Shown here: positions 1 to 8,154 of the stretch, in pieces
Layout: the number at the start of each line of letters is the position of its first letter
Position numbering within the stretch: position 1 is the stretch's first letter
From: CAZXFA01 sp964640085
Lineage (GTDB): Bacteria; Actinomycetota; UBA4738; HRBIN12
DNA length: 15,642 nucleotides
Assembly (NCBI GenBank): GCA_964640085.1
Contig: CAZXFA010000045.1
Span: forward strand, 1-15,642
Direction of reading: 5' to 3'
The notes under the pieces: model-generated
Seen by the model: only the letters and a program-made list of their open reading frames with translations
The model's database searches: none
Told to the model about the DNA's origin: nothing
Program-made: the position numbers and the translations under genes

Positions 1-1792
<1,792 letters not shown>

Positions 1793-1862
1793 GAACTATC
1801 CCCCCTAGGGTGAATCGGACGCCTGGGATCAGGGCAGGCTGGACGCGGCACGGCAAACGAAT

Positions 1863-1891
1863 AGTCTAAGTGCGCGGGCGCGCACCGTCAA
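1863..1891 (-). promoter_or_regulatory. rpoB promoter with palindromic spacer
   Basis: On the minus strand a -35 TTGACG (1886-1891) and a -10 TAGACT (1863-1868) are separated by exactly 17 nt, about 70 nt before the rpoB start. The spacer is almost entirely a palindrome: arms GTGCGCG (1870-1876) and CGCGCAC (1879-1885) around a 2-nt centre. A protein bound there would block polymerase, so it is a candidate operator. The promoter match is close to sigma70 consensus; the operator role is inference. Confidence 0.7.
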
Positions 1892-1977
1892 GCCCGGGGC
1901 GGGGTCCCCGAACCGCCCGGAACATTACTCCGGCGGAAGTCCCAGGTCAACCGCCGATCGGGCCCGTTCAGGAGGGG

Positions 1978-2397
1978 TCAGCCAGGCAGGCCGGCGAGCG
2001 TCTGCGCCGCGGAGGTACCCGCGTCCGAGCCGGTTCCGGGACCGGACTCGGCGGCGCTCTCGTCCACCATCCCGAGCGCCCGCGCGATGTCCGCCACCGC
2101 GTTGCCCAGCGCCACGGCCTGCTCGCTGGAGCGGATGCGGACGCCGCGCGCCGTCATGACGTTGAGGAATTCCTCCATCAGCGCGCGGTCGTCACCGAGC
2201 AGCGACGCCTCCGAGACCCCAAGCGCCTTGGCCAGCCGCGCGAGCGTCTGGATCGACGGCGCCACGTGGCCGTTCTCGTACCGCGAGAGCCTCGCCTTCG
2301 GGATCCCCGAGATCTCTTCGAGGTCGGACTGCGACATCCCGCCCCGGAGGCGAGCGGCGCGCAGACGCTGCCCGAACGTCCGCTCCGTGGTCTCCAT
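1978..2397 (-). CDS. XRE-family (Cro/C1-type) helix-turn-helix regulator
   Basis: A 139-residue predicted DNA-binding repressor of the Cro/C1 type. The HTH spans about residues 8-62: FGQRLRAARLRGGMSQSDL, then ISGIPKARLSRYENG and PSIQTLARLAKALGV, which is the classical XRE pattern. Residues ~65-110 are probably helical and may serve dimerisation; the last ~27 residues are a Gly/Ser/Ala-rich tail. ATG at 2397 is preceded by a G6 tract (2403-2408) at a good distance. It lies between rplL and rpoB, on the same strand, where most bacteria have no gene. A palindrome overlaps its own likely promoter, so autoregulation is expected. Its targets are unknown; the neighbouring rpoB promoter also carries a palindrome, but of different sequence. 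No toxin, phage or partner gene is adjacent. Confidence 0.88.
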   Translation of the reverse strand: METTERTFGQRLRAARLRGGMSQSDLEEISGIPKARLSRYENGHVAPSIQTLARLAKALGVSEASLLGDDRALMEEFLNVMTARGVRIRSSEQAVALGNAVADIARALGMVDESAAESGPGTGSDAGTSAAQTLAGLPG

Positions 2398-2427
2398 GTT
2401 CGCCCCCCAAATCGTTCGACGTCGAGG

Positions 2428-2457
2428 AATCTACCCTTCCGAAGGGTATGTCGGCAA
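2428..2457 (-). promoter_or_regulatory. Promoter and 17-bp palindromic operator of the XRE gene
   Basis: Minus-strand -35 TTGCCG (2452-2457) and -10 TAGATT (2428-2433) are 18 nt apart. Between and partly over the -10 lies a perfect odd palindrome, TACCCTTC - C - GAAGGGTA (2432-2448). Palindromes of this size between -35 and -10 are typical binding sites for homodimeric XRE repressors. Sequence is direct observation; operator function is inference. Confidence 0.65.
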
Positions 2458-2509
2458 AGCAACAGCGGTGTCTAGCCGGTCGGCCCGACACCGCCGTGAC
2501 CCGATGTTC

Positions 2510-2548
2510 GCCCTCGGCCGTTCGGATGAGCCGAACGCGTTCGAGGGC
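2510..2548 (-). terminator. Large two-part hairpin just after rplL
   Basis: Inner stem CGTTCGG (2519-2525) pairs with CCGAACG (2531-2537) around a 5-nt loop; outer stem GCCCTCG (2510-2516) pairs with CGAGGGC (2542-2548), with small internal bulges. It begins at the last base of the rplL stop codon. No T-run follows on the minus strand, so it may act as a partial terminator, an attenuator or an mRNA 3' end stabiliser rather than a strong intrinsic terminator. It would separate rplJL expression from the XRE gene and rpoB. Confidence 0.6.
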
Positions 2549-2940
2549 TACTTGACCTCGGCGGTCCCGCCGGCGGCCTCGATCTGTTCCTTGGCCTTGT
2601 CGGCGGTCTCCTTGTTGACGCGCTCGAGGACCGGCTTGGGCGCCGAGTCCACGAGATCCTTGGCCTCCTTCAGCCCCAAACTGGTGAGCGCGCGGACCTC
2701 CTTGATCACCTGGATCTTCTTGTCGCCCGCGCTCGCCAGGATCACGTCGAACTCGGTCTGTTCCTCGGCCTCCTCGCCGCCTGCGGCGGCGCCGGGCGCG
2801 CCGGCCGCCACCATCACCGGGGCAGCGGCCGCGGCCTGGACGTCGAAGGCCTCCTCGAACCTCTTGATGAAGTCCGAGAGCTCGAGCAGCGTCATGTCCT
2901 TGAACTGCTCCAGCAGGTCCTCGGTGCTCATCTTCGCCAT
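2548..2940 (-). CDS. rplL: 50S ribosomal protein L7/L12
   Basis: The 130-residue stalk protein, which forms dimers on L10 and recruits translation GTPases such as EF-Tu and EF-G. The N-terminal dimerisation domain (STEDLLEQFKDMTLLELSDF) is followed by an Ala/Gly-rich flexible hinge at about residues 35-60. The C-terminal factor-binding domain carries EFDVILASAGDKKIQVIKEVR and LGLKEAKDLVDSAPKPV. Length matches the family. The start lies 4 nt after the rplJ stop and its GGAGGAG ribosome site overlaps the end of rplJ, so the two are translationally linked. A large hairpin follows at once. Confidence 0.98.
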   Translation of the reverse strand: MAKMSTEDLLEQFKDMTLLELSDFIKRFEEAFDVQAAAAAPVMVAAGAPGAAAGGEEAEEQTEFDVILASAGDKKIQVIKEVRALTSLGLKEAKDLVDSAPKPVLERVNKETADKAKEQIEAAGGTAEVK

Positions 2941-2944
2941 CGGT

Positions 2945-3568
2945 CTACTCCTCCTCGCTCTGCGCGGAGACCGCGGCCTCCGACGTCTCGGGTTCGGGTT
3001 CGGGGGTCGCCTCCGCCGGAGCTTCGGCTGCGGCCTCGGGTTCGGCTGAGGCCTCGCCGGGGACCTTCTCCCGGTAGGCCTCGAGCAGCCCCAGGAACCG
3101 ATTCTGGAGCGCTTGGAACATCGAGGCCGCCCGGGTCATCTCCGACTTCATCATCCCGGCGATCTTCGACAGCATCACGTCGCGGGACTCGAGCGTCGCC
3201 AGGGCCTGAGCCTCGGCGGCCGACAGGACCCGGCCGTCCAGGTACCCGCCCTTGAGGACCAGGGCCGGGAAGCGCTTGGCGGCATCGACGACCCGCTTGG
3301 CCGCCTGCACCACGTCCCCCTGGACGAACGCGACCGCCGTCGGCCCGACGAAGAGCGATCCGAGCTCCTCGATCCCGGCCTCGCCGACGGCGCGCTGCAT
3401 CAGGGTGTTCTTGACCACCGCGAACCGCGCCTGGTCCGAGAGGGATCGGCGGAGCTCGGTGGCGTCCTGCACGGTGAGGCCCCGGTAATCGGCGAGCAAG
3501 AGGGCGTCCGAGCCCTCGATGCGCCCCTTGAGCGCCGCGACCTTCTCAAGCTTCTCTGCGTTCGGCAT
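2945..3568 (-). CDS. rplJ: 50S ribosomal protein L10
   Basis: The 207-residue base of the ribosomal stalk; it binds 23S rRNA through its N-terminal domain and L7/L12 dimers through its C-terminal helix. The start ATG at 3568 was chosen over an upstream one at 3604 because MPNAEKLEKVAALKGRIEG matches family N-termini and AGGAGG (3573-3578) lies just before; the upstream ATG would fall in the leader hairpin. Core motifs include LLLADYRGLTVQDATELR, VVKNTLMQRA and FVGPTAVAF. Residues ~170-207 form an acidic Ala/Glu/Pro tail. Normally directly follows rplA; here a membrane-protein gene and a pseudogene intervene, and the gene has its own promoter and structured leader. Confidence 0.98.
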   Translation of the reverse strand: MPNAEKLEKVAALKGRIEGSDALLLADYRGLTVQDATELRRSLSDQARFAVVKNTLMQRAVGEAGIEELGSLFVGPTAVAFVQGDVVQAAKRVVDAAKRFPALVLKGGYLDGRVLSAAEAQALATLESRDVMLSKIAGMMKSEMTRAASMFQALQNRFLGLLEAYREKVPGEASAEPEAAAEAPAEATPEPEPETSEAAVSAQSEEE

Positions 3569-3699
3569 CGCGCCTCCTGGAACGGGAAACGCCTCCGCAG
3601 ACACGCGGAGGCGTTCGCGAACGTGCGCGACGTGCTCCCAATCGCCTGCGCAGGTACCGGCGTGGCCGGATCATGCAGCGCCCCTGCGGTCTGCGGCGG
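3569..3699 (-). ncRNA. Structured rplJ leader, probable L10 autoregulatory leader
   Basis: About 130 nt between the predicted transcription start and the rplJ ATG. Minus-strand transcript structures: a strong 11-bp hairpin, AACGCCTCCGC (3605-3615) with GCGGAGGCGTT (3588-3598), 6-nt loop, ending just before the ribosome site and followed by a short T-run. Overlapping it is the 12-nt palindrome CGTTCGCGAACG (3612-3623), which cannot form at the same time. Further upstream CGCAGG (3683-3688) can pair with CCTGCG (3649-3654). L10-L12 binding to its own leader is established in other bacteria. Identity as that leader class is inference from position and fold. Confidence 0.6.
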
Positions 3700-3705
3700 A
3701 CCTCC

Positions 3706-3734
3706 AGGTTAGCCGGGGCGCCGGGTCCCGACAA
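3706..3734 (-). promoter_or_regulatory. rplJ promoter
   Basis: Minus-strand -35 TTGTCG (3729-3734), 17-nt spacer, -10 TAACCT (3706-3711). It would start a transcript of ~130 nt leader before rplJ, giving the rplJL unit independence from rplKA, as needed because two non-ribosomal loci now separate them. Confidence 0.55.
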
Positions 3735-3875
3735 CGGCCGCGCGACTGGGAGCGCCGACACCGGGCGGCATCCCGAAGAACTTGCTCTATGTGCGACTTC
3801 GATCACCGCCAGACCCGAACGGATGTCGATACCACTCGGCATGCACGTCCTCACGGACACGAAGTGCTCGAAGGA

Positions 3876-4580
3876 ATGGACACCGACCACGCCCTGACAT
3901 GCCGAGCGCTGCGGCGGATACTGCGGTGGACCGCCGAGGCCGACCGCCGGGTGGCGGCGGCGCACGCCCTGGAAGGGCTGCCGCGGATCTCGGCCGCCTT
4001 CGAGCGCGGCGAGGTAGGGATCGACAAGGTCATCGAGCTCTGTCGGTTCGCCACGCCCGAGACGGAGCCCCGGCTCTTGCGCTGGGCCCAGGAGGTCTCC
4101 TCCGGGGCGATCCGCTGGCGGGGCGACCTCCAGCTCCGGCGCCGCCGGCAGGAGGTCGAAGAGGTCGATCCCGCGCGATCGAGCGCGAGGTCGCGAAGCT
4201 CCCGGCTGTGCTGGGCGAGGAGGACCCGAGGCCGTCGAGGCCGGTCGCGGTCGGCCGGACCTCCAGAGACCCCTCACCGTTCACGATGCGGCAGCTCCGC
4301 TACCGGGACGTCGAGTGCCGCTTCCCGGGCTGCGGATCGCGCGGCGTCACGCAGGCCCACCACGTCGAGCGGTGGATCCGGGCGGGCGAACCGAGCTCGG
4401 CAACCTCGTCCTTGTGTGCTCCTTCCATCACAAGCTCGTGCACGAGCTCGGTGGAGCCTCATCCGGGACCCGGACAGCACCGTCCGCTGGTACCGACCCG
4501 ACGGCACGCGGTACCTCGCAGGACCTGCGCCGCCGGAGGGGACCGTCTCGAGGTCGAACGCCCTCGTGGCGGTGGGGTAG
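3876..4580 (+). pseudogene. Decayed DUF222-HNH endonuclease-like (13E12-type) gene
   Basis: Pieces of one protein family appear in order but in three different frames. About 3900-4170 holds the DUF222 part (AAAHALEGLPRISAAFERGE, FATPETEPRLLRWAQEV). About 4175-4390 in another frame holds the start of the HNH part (MRQLRYRDVECRFPGCGSR, TQAHHVERW). About 4381-4455 in the third frame holds GGRTELGNLVLVCSFHHKLV, and 4452-4580, back in the first frame, holds DPDSTVRWYRPDGTRY to the stop. The order matches intact actinobacterial members, but a central stretch of probably 100 or more residues is missing. HNH residues (CRFPGCG, HH, HHKLVHE) are still readable, so decay is recent or slow. The N-terminus may begin further upstream (~3786). 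Not functional as one protein. Confidence 0.88.
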
Positions 4581-4602
4581 GGGGCTTGACCCATGGATCC
4601 CG

Positions 4603-6729
4603 TCAGGCGGCGCGTCGGCGCGACCAGAGCAGCAGGCCGAGGAACGTCGCCGCCCCAACCGCGAGCAGCAGGTCGTACCGCGGATACGGCGCGTACTCGA
4701 ACCGGACCTCGTGCCGGCCGGCCGGGACCACGCGGCCGACGAAGCTCGGAGCGAGCATCTGCCGCCCGACCTCGCGGCCGTCGACCGTTACCCGCCACCG
4801 GTTGTCGAACGAGGTCTTCAGGAGGACCGCGACCTCGCGCTCCGCCTCGACCGTGGCTCGCGCCGCCCCATCTCCGAGCTCGATCGAGGACGAGCGCACC
4901 TCGCCCCGCGGCGGGTCGAACCCGGGCACGGTCGGCTCGGCCGGCGACAGACCGGCGAACGCGATGGCCGGGTGCAGGCCATCGCCCACCAGGTCCGACC
5001 GGAGCCAGTCCTCCGTCCGCTCCCCGAGGTTCGTGCGATCGGCCACGATCGGGTCGGTCACGTCGACGAGCTCCACCGCGCCGTCTACCTCAACCTCCCA
5101 GAGGGTGTGGCCTCCGCGCTCGGCCAGCAGGGATGCGGGCACCGACGGCTGCCGGTCCTCGGGAAGGATCAGGTACCGGACGTCGAACAGGTCGTGGTGC
5201 GCGAGCGAGCTGTCGCGGAACCGGAACTCGGCCGGCGAGGACAGGGACCACGTCGGGCGGGTGAACCCGACCGCCGGGACGTCGAGGTTCAGCAGCACCG
5301 CGTACATCGGCACCTGCCCGATCCGGTACCGGGACCCCCAGTTCGACCGCAAGCCGCCGTAGACGCGGCCCGGCCCGCGTGAGCGCGCTATCGCGACCAG
5401 CGCGGCCACGTCGGCGCCCTCGGTGGCATCGACCTCCTGTTGCTCATGGATCCACCGTGCGCCGGTCGCGGCCCACCTCGCCCGCTCGGTCCAGGCGGGG
5501 GCGAGCATCAGCACGAGCAGCGCGGTCAGCGCGGCGGCCAGCAGCACCGTGCGATGCGTGGGCGGTCCGTGGCGTCGGAACGCCCACCGAAGCGTCCGCG
5601 GCGCGCGGGCGCCGAGCCAGACCGCCCCGAACCCGATCAGATACAGCGCCGCCAGGTGCACACCCGAGACGTACCGGCGCAGGAACAGGTCCCCCGAGCC
5701 CGGGAGCAGCCGGAGCGCCGTGCCGAGCGTCGGGCGTCCGAAGAACAGGAGCAGCGACAGCAGGCCGAGCGCGAGGACGGCGCGGGCGCGCTCGTCTCGC
5801 CGCGAGCGGGCCAGCGCCACGAGCAACCCGACGGCTGCCAACAGCGTGAGCACCGGGAACCGGTGCTTGTCGAGCAGCTCGCCGGAGACCGCCCACGACA
5901 GGATCTGCCGGGCGCCGAACGAGTCGTAGAAGACACGCCCGCGAGAGAACTCATCCTGGATCGTGAACACGCGGTCCGCGAGCAGCGGCACCACCACCCA
6001 CGCCGCGATCAGGAGCGCCCCTGCCCCCACGATGGCGGCGCGCAGGGCCCGGACCGGCAGCCGCCTCGGACGGAGCAGAGCGAGCACGCCGAGCGAGAGC
6101 AGTGCCAGGTACCCGGTCAGCAGGTGCACGGCGACGCTCATCGCCGCGGCCAGCGCGGCCCACGGCACCTGTCGCCCCCGCGCGACCGCTCGGTACCCGA
6201 ACCCCCAGGCGAGCGGCAGGAGCCACATGCCCCAGAGCTGGGCCCAGGTCCCGTAGCCGCGCCACGCGTAGCTCCCCCACTCGTAGCCGAGCGTGGGCGC
6301 GCTCGAGATCAGCGGCGAGGCCAGGGCGGCGACCGCCGAGCGCCACCGCCCCAACCCGAGCAGCCGACCCCCGACGAAGACCGAGACCGGCCACAGTGCC
6401 AGGAGCAGGTACAGCGACCACGTGTAGGCGCGCTCGGACCCGATCGGCACGGCGACGAGCCCGGTCAGGACGTGCGGCAAGCTCTGGTAGTGGTGGAACC
6501 GCGAGGCCCCGAGCCCCAGGTACGGGTACCACCCGTCCAACGGCAGGTGCCCCTCGGACCAACGATCGGCGGCCCACCCGATCATCGAGCGGTGCACCGC
6601 TCCGTCGTTCAGATTGTCGGCCGGGCTCGCTTCGGCGCGCAGGGACCACAGGTTGAACAGGACCACCAGGACGACGAGCGCCCACGGGCCCACGCGATGG
6701 TGCTCGAACGTCCCCGCCGGCCGGCGCAC
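4603..6729 (-). CDS. Polytopic membrane protein, YfhO / PTPS-related GT-C-like
   Basis: A 708-residue integral membrane protein. One helix near residues 15-33 is followed by a long extracytoplasmic loop (NLNDGAVHRSMIGWAADRW, GWYPYLGLGASRFHHYQS), then about ten further hydrophobic segments to residue ~430. A large soluble C-terminal region includes a beta-rich part (FDNRWRVTVDGREV, PSFVGRVVPAGRHEVRFEY), and a last helix with an RRR end closes it. This plan resembles YfhO-type and 6-pyruvoyl-tetrahydropterin-synthase-related membrane proteins, which belong to the GT-C-like envelope glycosyltransferases; the substrate cannot be told. Start is GTG at 6729, 10 nt after the rplA stop, without a clear ribosome site, so coupling to rplA is likely; an internal start is possible. 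Its position between rplA and rplJ is unusual. Confidence 0.82.
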   Translation of the reverse strand: MRRPAGTFEHHRVGPWALVVLVVLFNLWSLRAEASPADNLNDGAVHRSMIGWAADRWSEGHLPLDGWYPYLGLGASRFHHYQSLPHVLTGLVAVPIGSERAYTWSLYLLLALWPVSVFVGGRLLGLGRWRSAVAALASPLISSAPTLGYEWGSYAWRGYGTWAQLWGMWLLPLAWGFGYRAVARGRQVPWAALAAAMSVAVHLLTGYLALLSLGVLALLRPRRLPVRALRAAIVGAGALLIAAWVVVPLLADRVFTIQDEFSRGRVFYDSFGARQILSWAVSGELLDKHRFPVLTLLAAVGLLVALARSRRDERARAVLALGLLSLLLFFGRPTLGTALRLLPGSGDLFLRRYVSGVHLAALYLIGFGAVWLGARAPRTLRWAFRRHGPPTHRTVLLAAALTALLVLMLAPAWTERARWAATGARWIHEQQEVDATEGADVAALVAIARSRGPGRVYGGLRSNWGSRYRIGQVPMYAVLLNLDVPAVGFTRPTWSLSSPAEFRFRDSSLAHHDLFDVRYLILPEDRQPSVPASLLAERGGHTLWEVEVDGAVELVDVTDPIVADRTNLGERTEDWLRSDLVGDGLHPAIAFAGLSPAEPTVPGFDPPRGEVRSSSIELGDGAARATVEAEREVAVLLKTSFDNRWRVTVDGREVGRQMLAPSFVGRVVPAGRHEVRFEYAPYPRYDLLLAVGAATFLGLLLWSRRRAA

Positions 6730-6739
6730 GCCGGTGACG

Positions 6740-7471
6740 CTACACCGCGGCCGGCTGCGCCTCCGGCTGGGTCTCGACGTCGCGCATCCGGTTGGGATCG
6801 ATCGCGATCCCCGGACCCATCGTGGTGCTGATCGTTACGCTCTTCACGTACTTGCCCTTGGCCGCCGAGGGGCGTGCCCGGACGATCTCGTCCACGACGG
6901 CCAGGTAGTTGTCGAGGAGCTGCTGCTCGCCGAACGACTTCTTCCCCACGATCATGTGGACATTCCCGGTGCGGTCGGTCCGGTACTCGACCTTACCGCC
7001 CTTGATGTCCTGGACCGCCTTCGCGATGTCCGCGGTGACCGTGCCCGTCTTCGGGTTGGGCATCAGCCCCCGAGGACCGAGCACGCGGCCCGCCTTGCCG
7101 ACCGCGGCCATCAGGTCCGGCGTCGCCACCGTCGCGTCGAAGCCGAAGTTCCCCGCCAGGACCTGCTCGACCAGCTCCTCGCCGCCCACCACATCCGCCC
7201 CGGCCTCCCGGGCCTCGGTGGCCTTCTCGCCCACCGCGAACACCGCGACCCGGACCGACTTGCCCGAGCCGTGCGGCAGGTTCACGGTTCCACGCACCAT
7301 CTGGTCCGCCTTCCGGGGGTCGATGCCGAGGCGGAAGGCGATCTCGACCGTCTCGTCGAACTTCGCATCGGGGAAGCCCTTCAGCGCCCGGATCGCCTCG
7401 ACCGGGAGATACTCCCGCTCGGGATCGAGCGCACCGGCCGCCTGGCCGTAGCGCTTGCCGCGCGCGCTCAT
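6740..7471 (-). CDS. rplA: 50S ribosomal protein L1
   Basis: A 243-residue protein of the L1 stalk, which helps release deacylated tRNA from the E site and often represses its own operon. The family signature is clear at GRVLGPRGLMPNPKTGTVT, with FDETVEIAFRLGIDPRKADQ and RGTVNLPHGSGK before it and KGKYVKSVTISTTMGPGI near the end. Full length with a short Pro/Ala/Gln tail. The ATG overlaps the rplK stop by 4 nt (ATGA), so the pair is translationally coupled. Downstream the membrane-protein gene starts 10 nt after the stop. Confidence 0.98.
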   Translation of the reverse strand: MSARGKRYGQAAGALDPEREYLPVEAIRALKGFPDAKFDETVEIAFRLGIDPRKADQMVRGTVNLPHGSGKSVRVAVFAVGEKATEAREAGADVVGGEELVEQVLAGNFGFDATVATPDLMAAVGKAGRVLGPRGLMPNPKTGTVTADIAKAVQDIKGGKVEYRTDRTGNVHMIVGKKSFGEQQLLDNYLAVVDEIVRARPSAAKGKYVKSVTISTTMGPGIAIDPNRMRDVETQPEAQPAAV

Positions 7472-7896
7472 GCGACCACCTCCACGCCCATGCTGCGCGC
7501 CGTCCCGGCCACGATCTCCATCGCGGCCTCGACGTCGTTGGCGTTCAGGTCGTCCATCTTGCGCTCCGCGATCGTCCGGAGCTGATCACGGGTGAGCGTG
7601 CCGACCTTGGTGCGGTTCGGCTCGCCCGAGCCCTTCTCCAGGCCGGTGGCTTGCTTGATGAGCTCCGCGGCCGGCGGCTGCCTGGTGATGAACGCGAACG
7701 AACGGTCCTCGTAGATCGTGAGCTCGGCCGGGATCACCTGGCCGGCGAACGGCTGGGTCCGCTCGTTGTACTGCCGACAGAACTCCATGATGTTCACGCC
7801 GTGCTGGCCGAGCGCCGTGCCCACGGGCGGGGCGGGCGTCGCCTGGGCGGCGCGGATCTGGAGCTTGACGACGGCGAGGACCTTCTTCTTCGCCAT
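7468..7896 (-). CDS. rplK: 50S ribosomal protein L11
   Basis: A 142-residue protein of the GTPase-associated centre; binds 23S rRNA and is needed for RelA activation in other bacteria. The Pro-rich N-terminal domain (KLQIRAAQATPAPPVGTALG, GVNIMEFCRQYNERT) and rRNA-binding C-terminal domain (GTLTRDQLRTIAERKMDDLN, AARSMG-like ending GTARSMGVEV) are complete. The start ATG has a consensus AGGAGGTGA (7906-7914) 9 nt upstream. First gene of the rplK-rplA unit; its promoter region is shared back to back with the multicopper oxidase. Confidence 0.98.
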   Translation of the reverse strand: MAKKKVLAVVKLQIRAAQATPAPPVGTALGQHGVNIMEFCRQYNERTQPFAGQVIPAELTIYEDRSFAFITRQPPAAELIKQATGLEKGSGEPNRTKVGTLTRDQLRTIAERKMDDLNANDVEAAMEIVAGTARSMGVEVVA

Positions 7897-7976
7897 CTGC
7901 GCTGTTCACCTCCTGCGGTCCGAACGGCCTTCGGCCTCCCGCATCGTGAGAGCGCTCCCAGAACGGGAGCCCATCG

Positions 7977-8005
7977 ATGGTAGTCGTCCTGTCGCACAGC
8001 GCCAA
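7977..8005 (-). promoter_or_regulatory. rplK promoter
   Basis: Minus-strand -35 TTGGCG (8000-8005), 17-nt spacer, -10 TACCAT (7977-7982), about 80 nt before rplK. The leader starts with a 6-bp hairpin, GCTCCC/GGGAGC (7954-7959 and 7965-7970, 5-nt loop), and contains a second small stem AGGCC/GGCCT near 7926-7937; either may take part in regulation by ribosomal proteins, which is not shown. Confidence 0.5.
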
Positions 8006-8044
8006 CCTGCGCCCGGGTCGACCGCGGGAACAGGCATCGCGAGC

Positions 8045-8074
8045 TTGCACGATGTCGGCCATCCGGCCTACGGT
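8045..8074 (+). promoter_or_regulatory. Candidate multicopper oxidase promoter
   Basis: Plus-strand -35 TTGCAC (8045-8050), 18-nt spacer, -10 TACGGT (8069-8074), ~80 nt before the oxidase ATG at 8155. The -35 is reasonable, the -10 weak, so an activator or another sigma factor may be used. It is 40 nt from the back-to-back rplK promoter. No clear copper-repressor palindrome was noticed in 8005-8154. Confidence 0.35.
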
Positions 8075-8154
8075 TGGTGAGGAGAGCTCCGAGGGCAACG
8101 GCGAAATAGGCTCAACGCCGGGAGCGAGATCGGTGCCCGCTAGGAGGTGAAGCC

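Noticed and set aside
1895..1918. GC-rich stem GGGCGG/CCGCCC after the XRE gene as a terminator
   Set aside because: Only 6 bp with a 10-nt loop and no T-run, too weak to call beside the rpoB promoter.
2945..3604. Longer L10 starting at 3604
   Set aside because: The extra 12 residues lie in the leader hairpin; the ATG at 3568 has a strong ribosome site and family-like N-terminus.
5440..6831. Open frame of 463 codons on the plus strand inside the membrane-protein gene
   Set aside because: Arg/Gln/Pro-rich composition, no domain, and it lies fully antisense to a well-supported protein.
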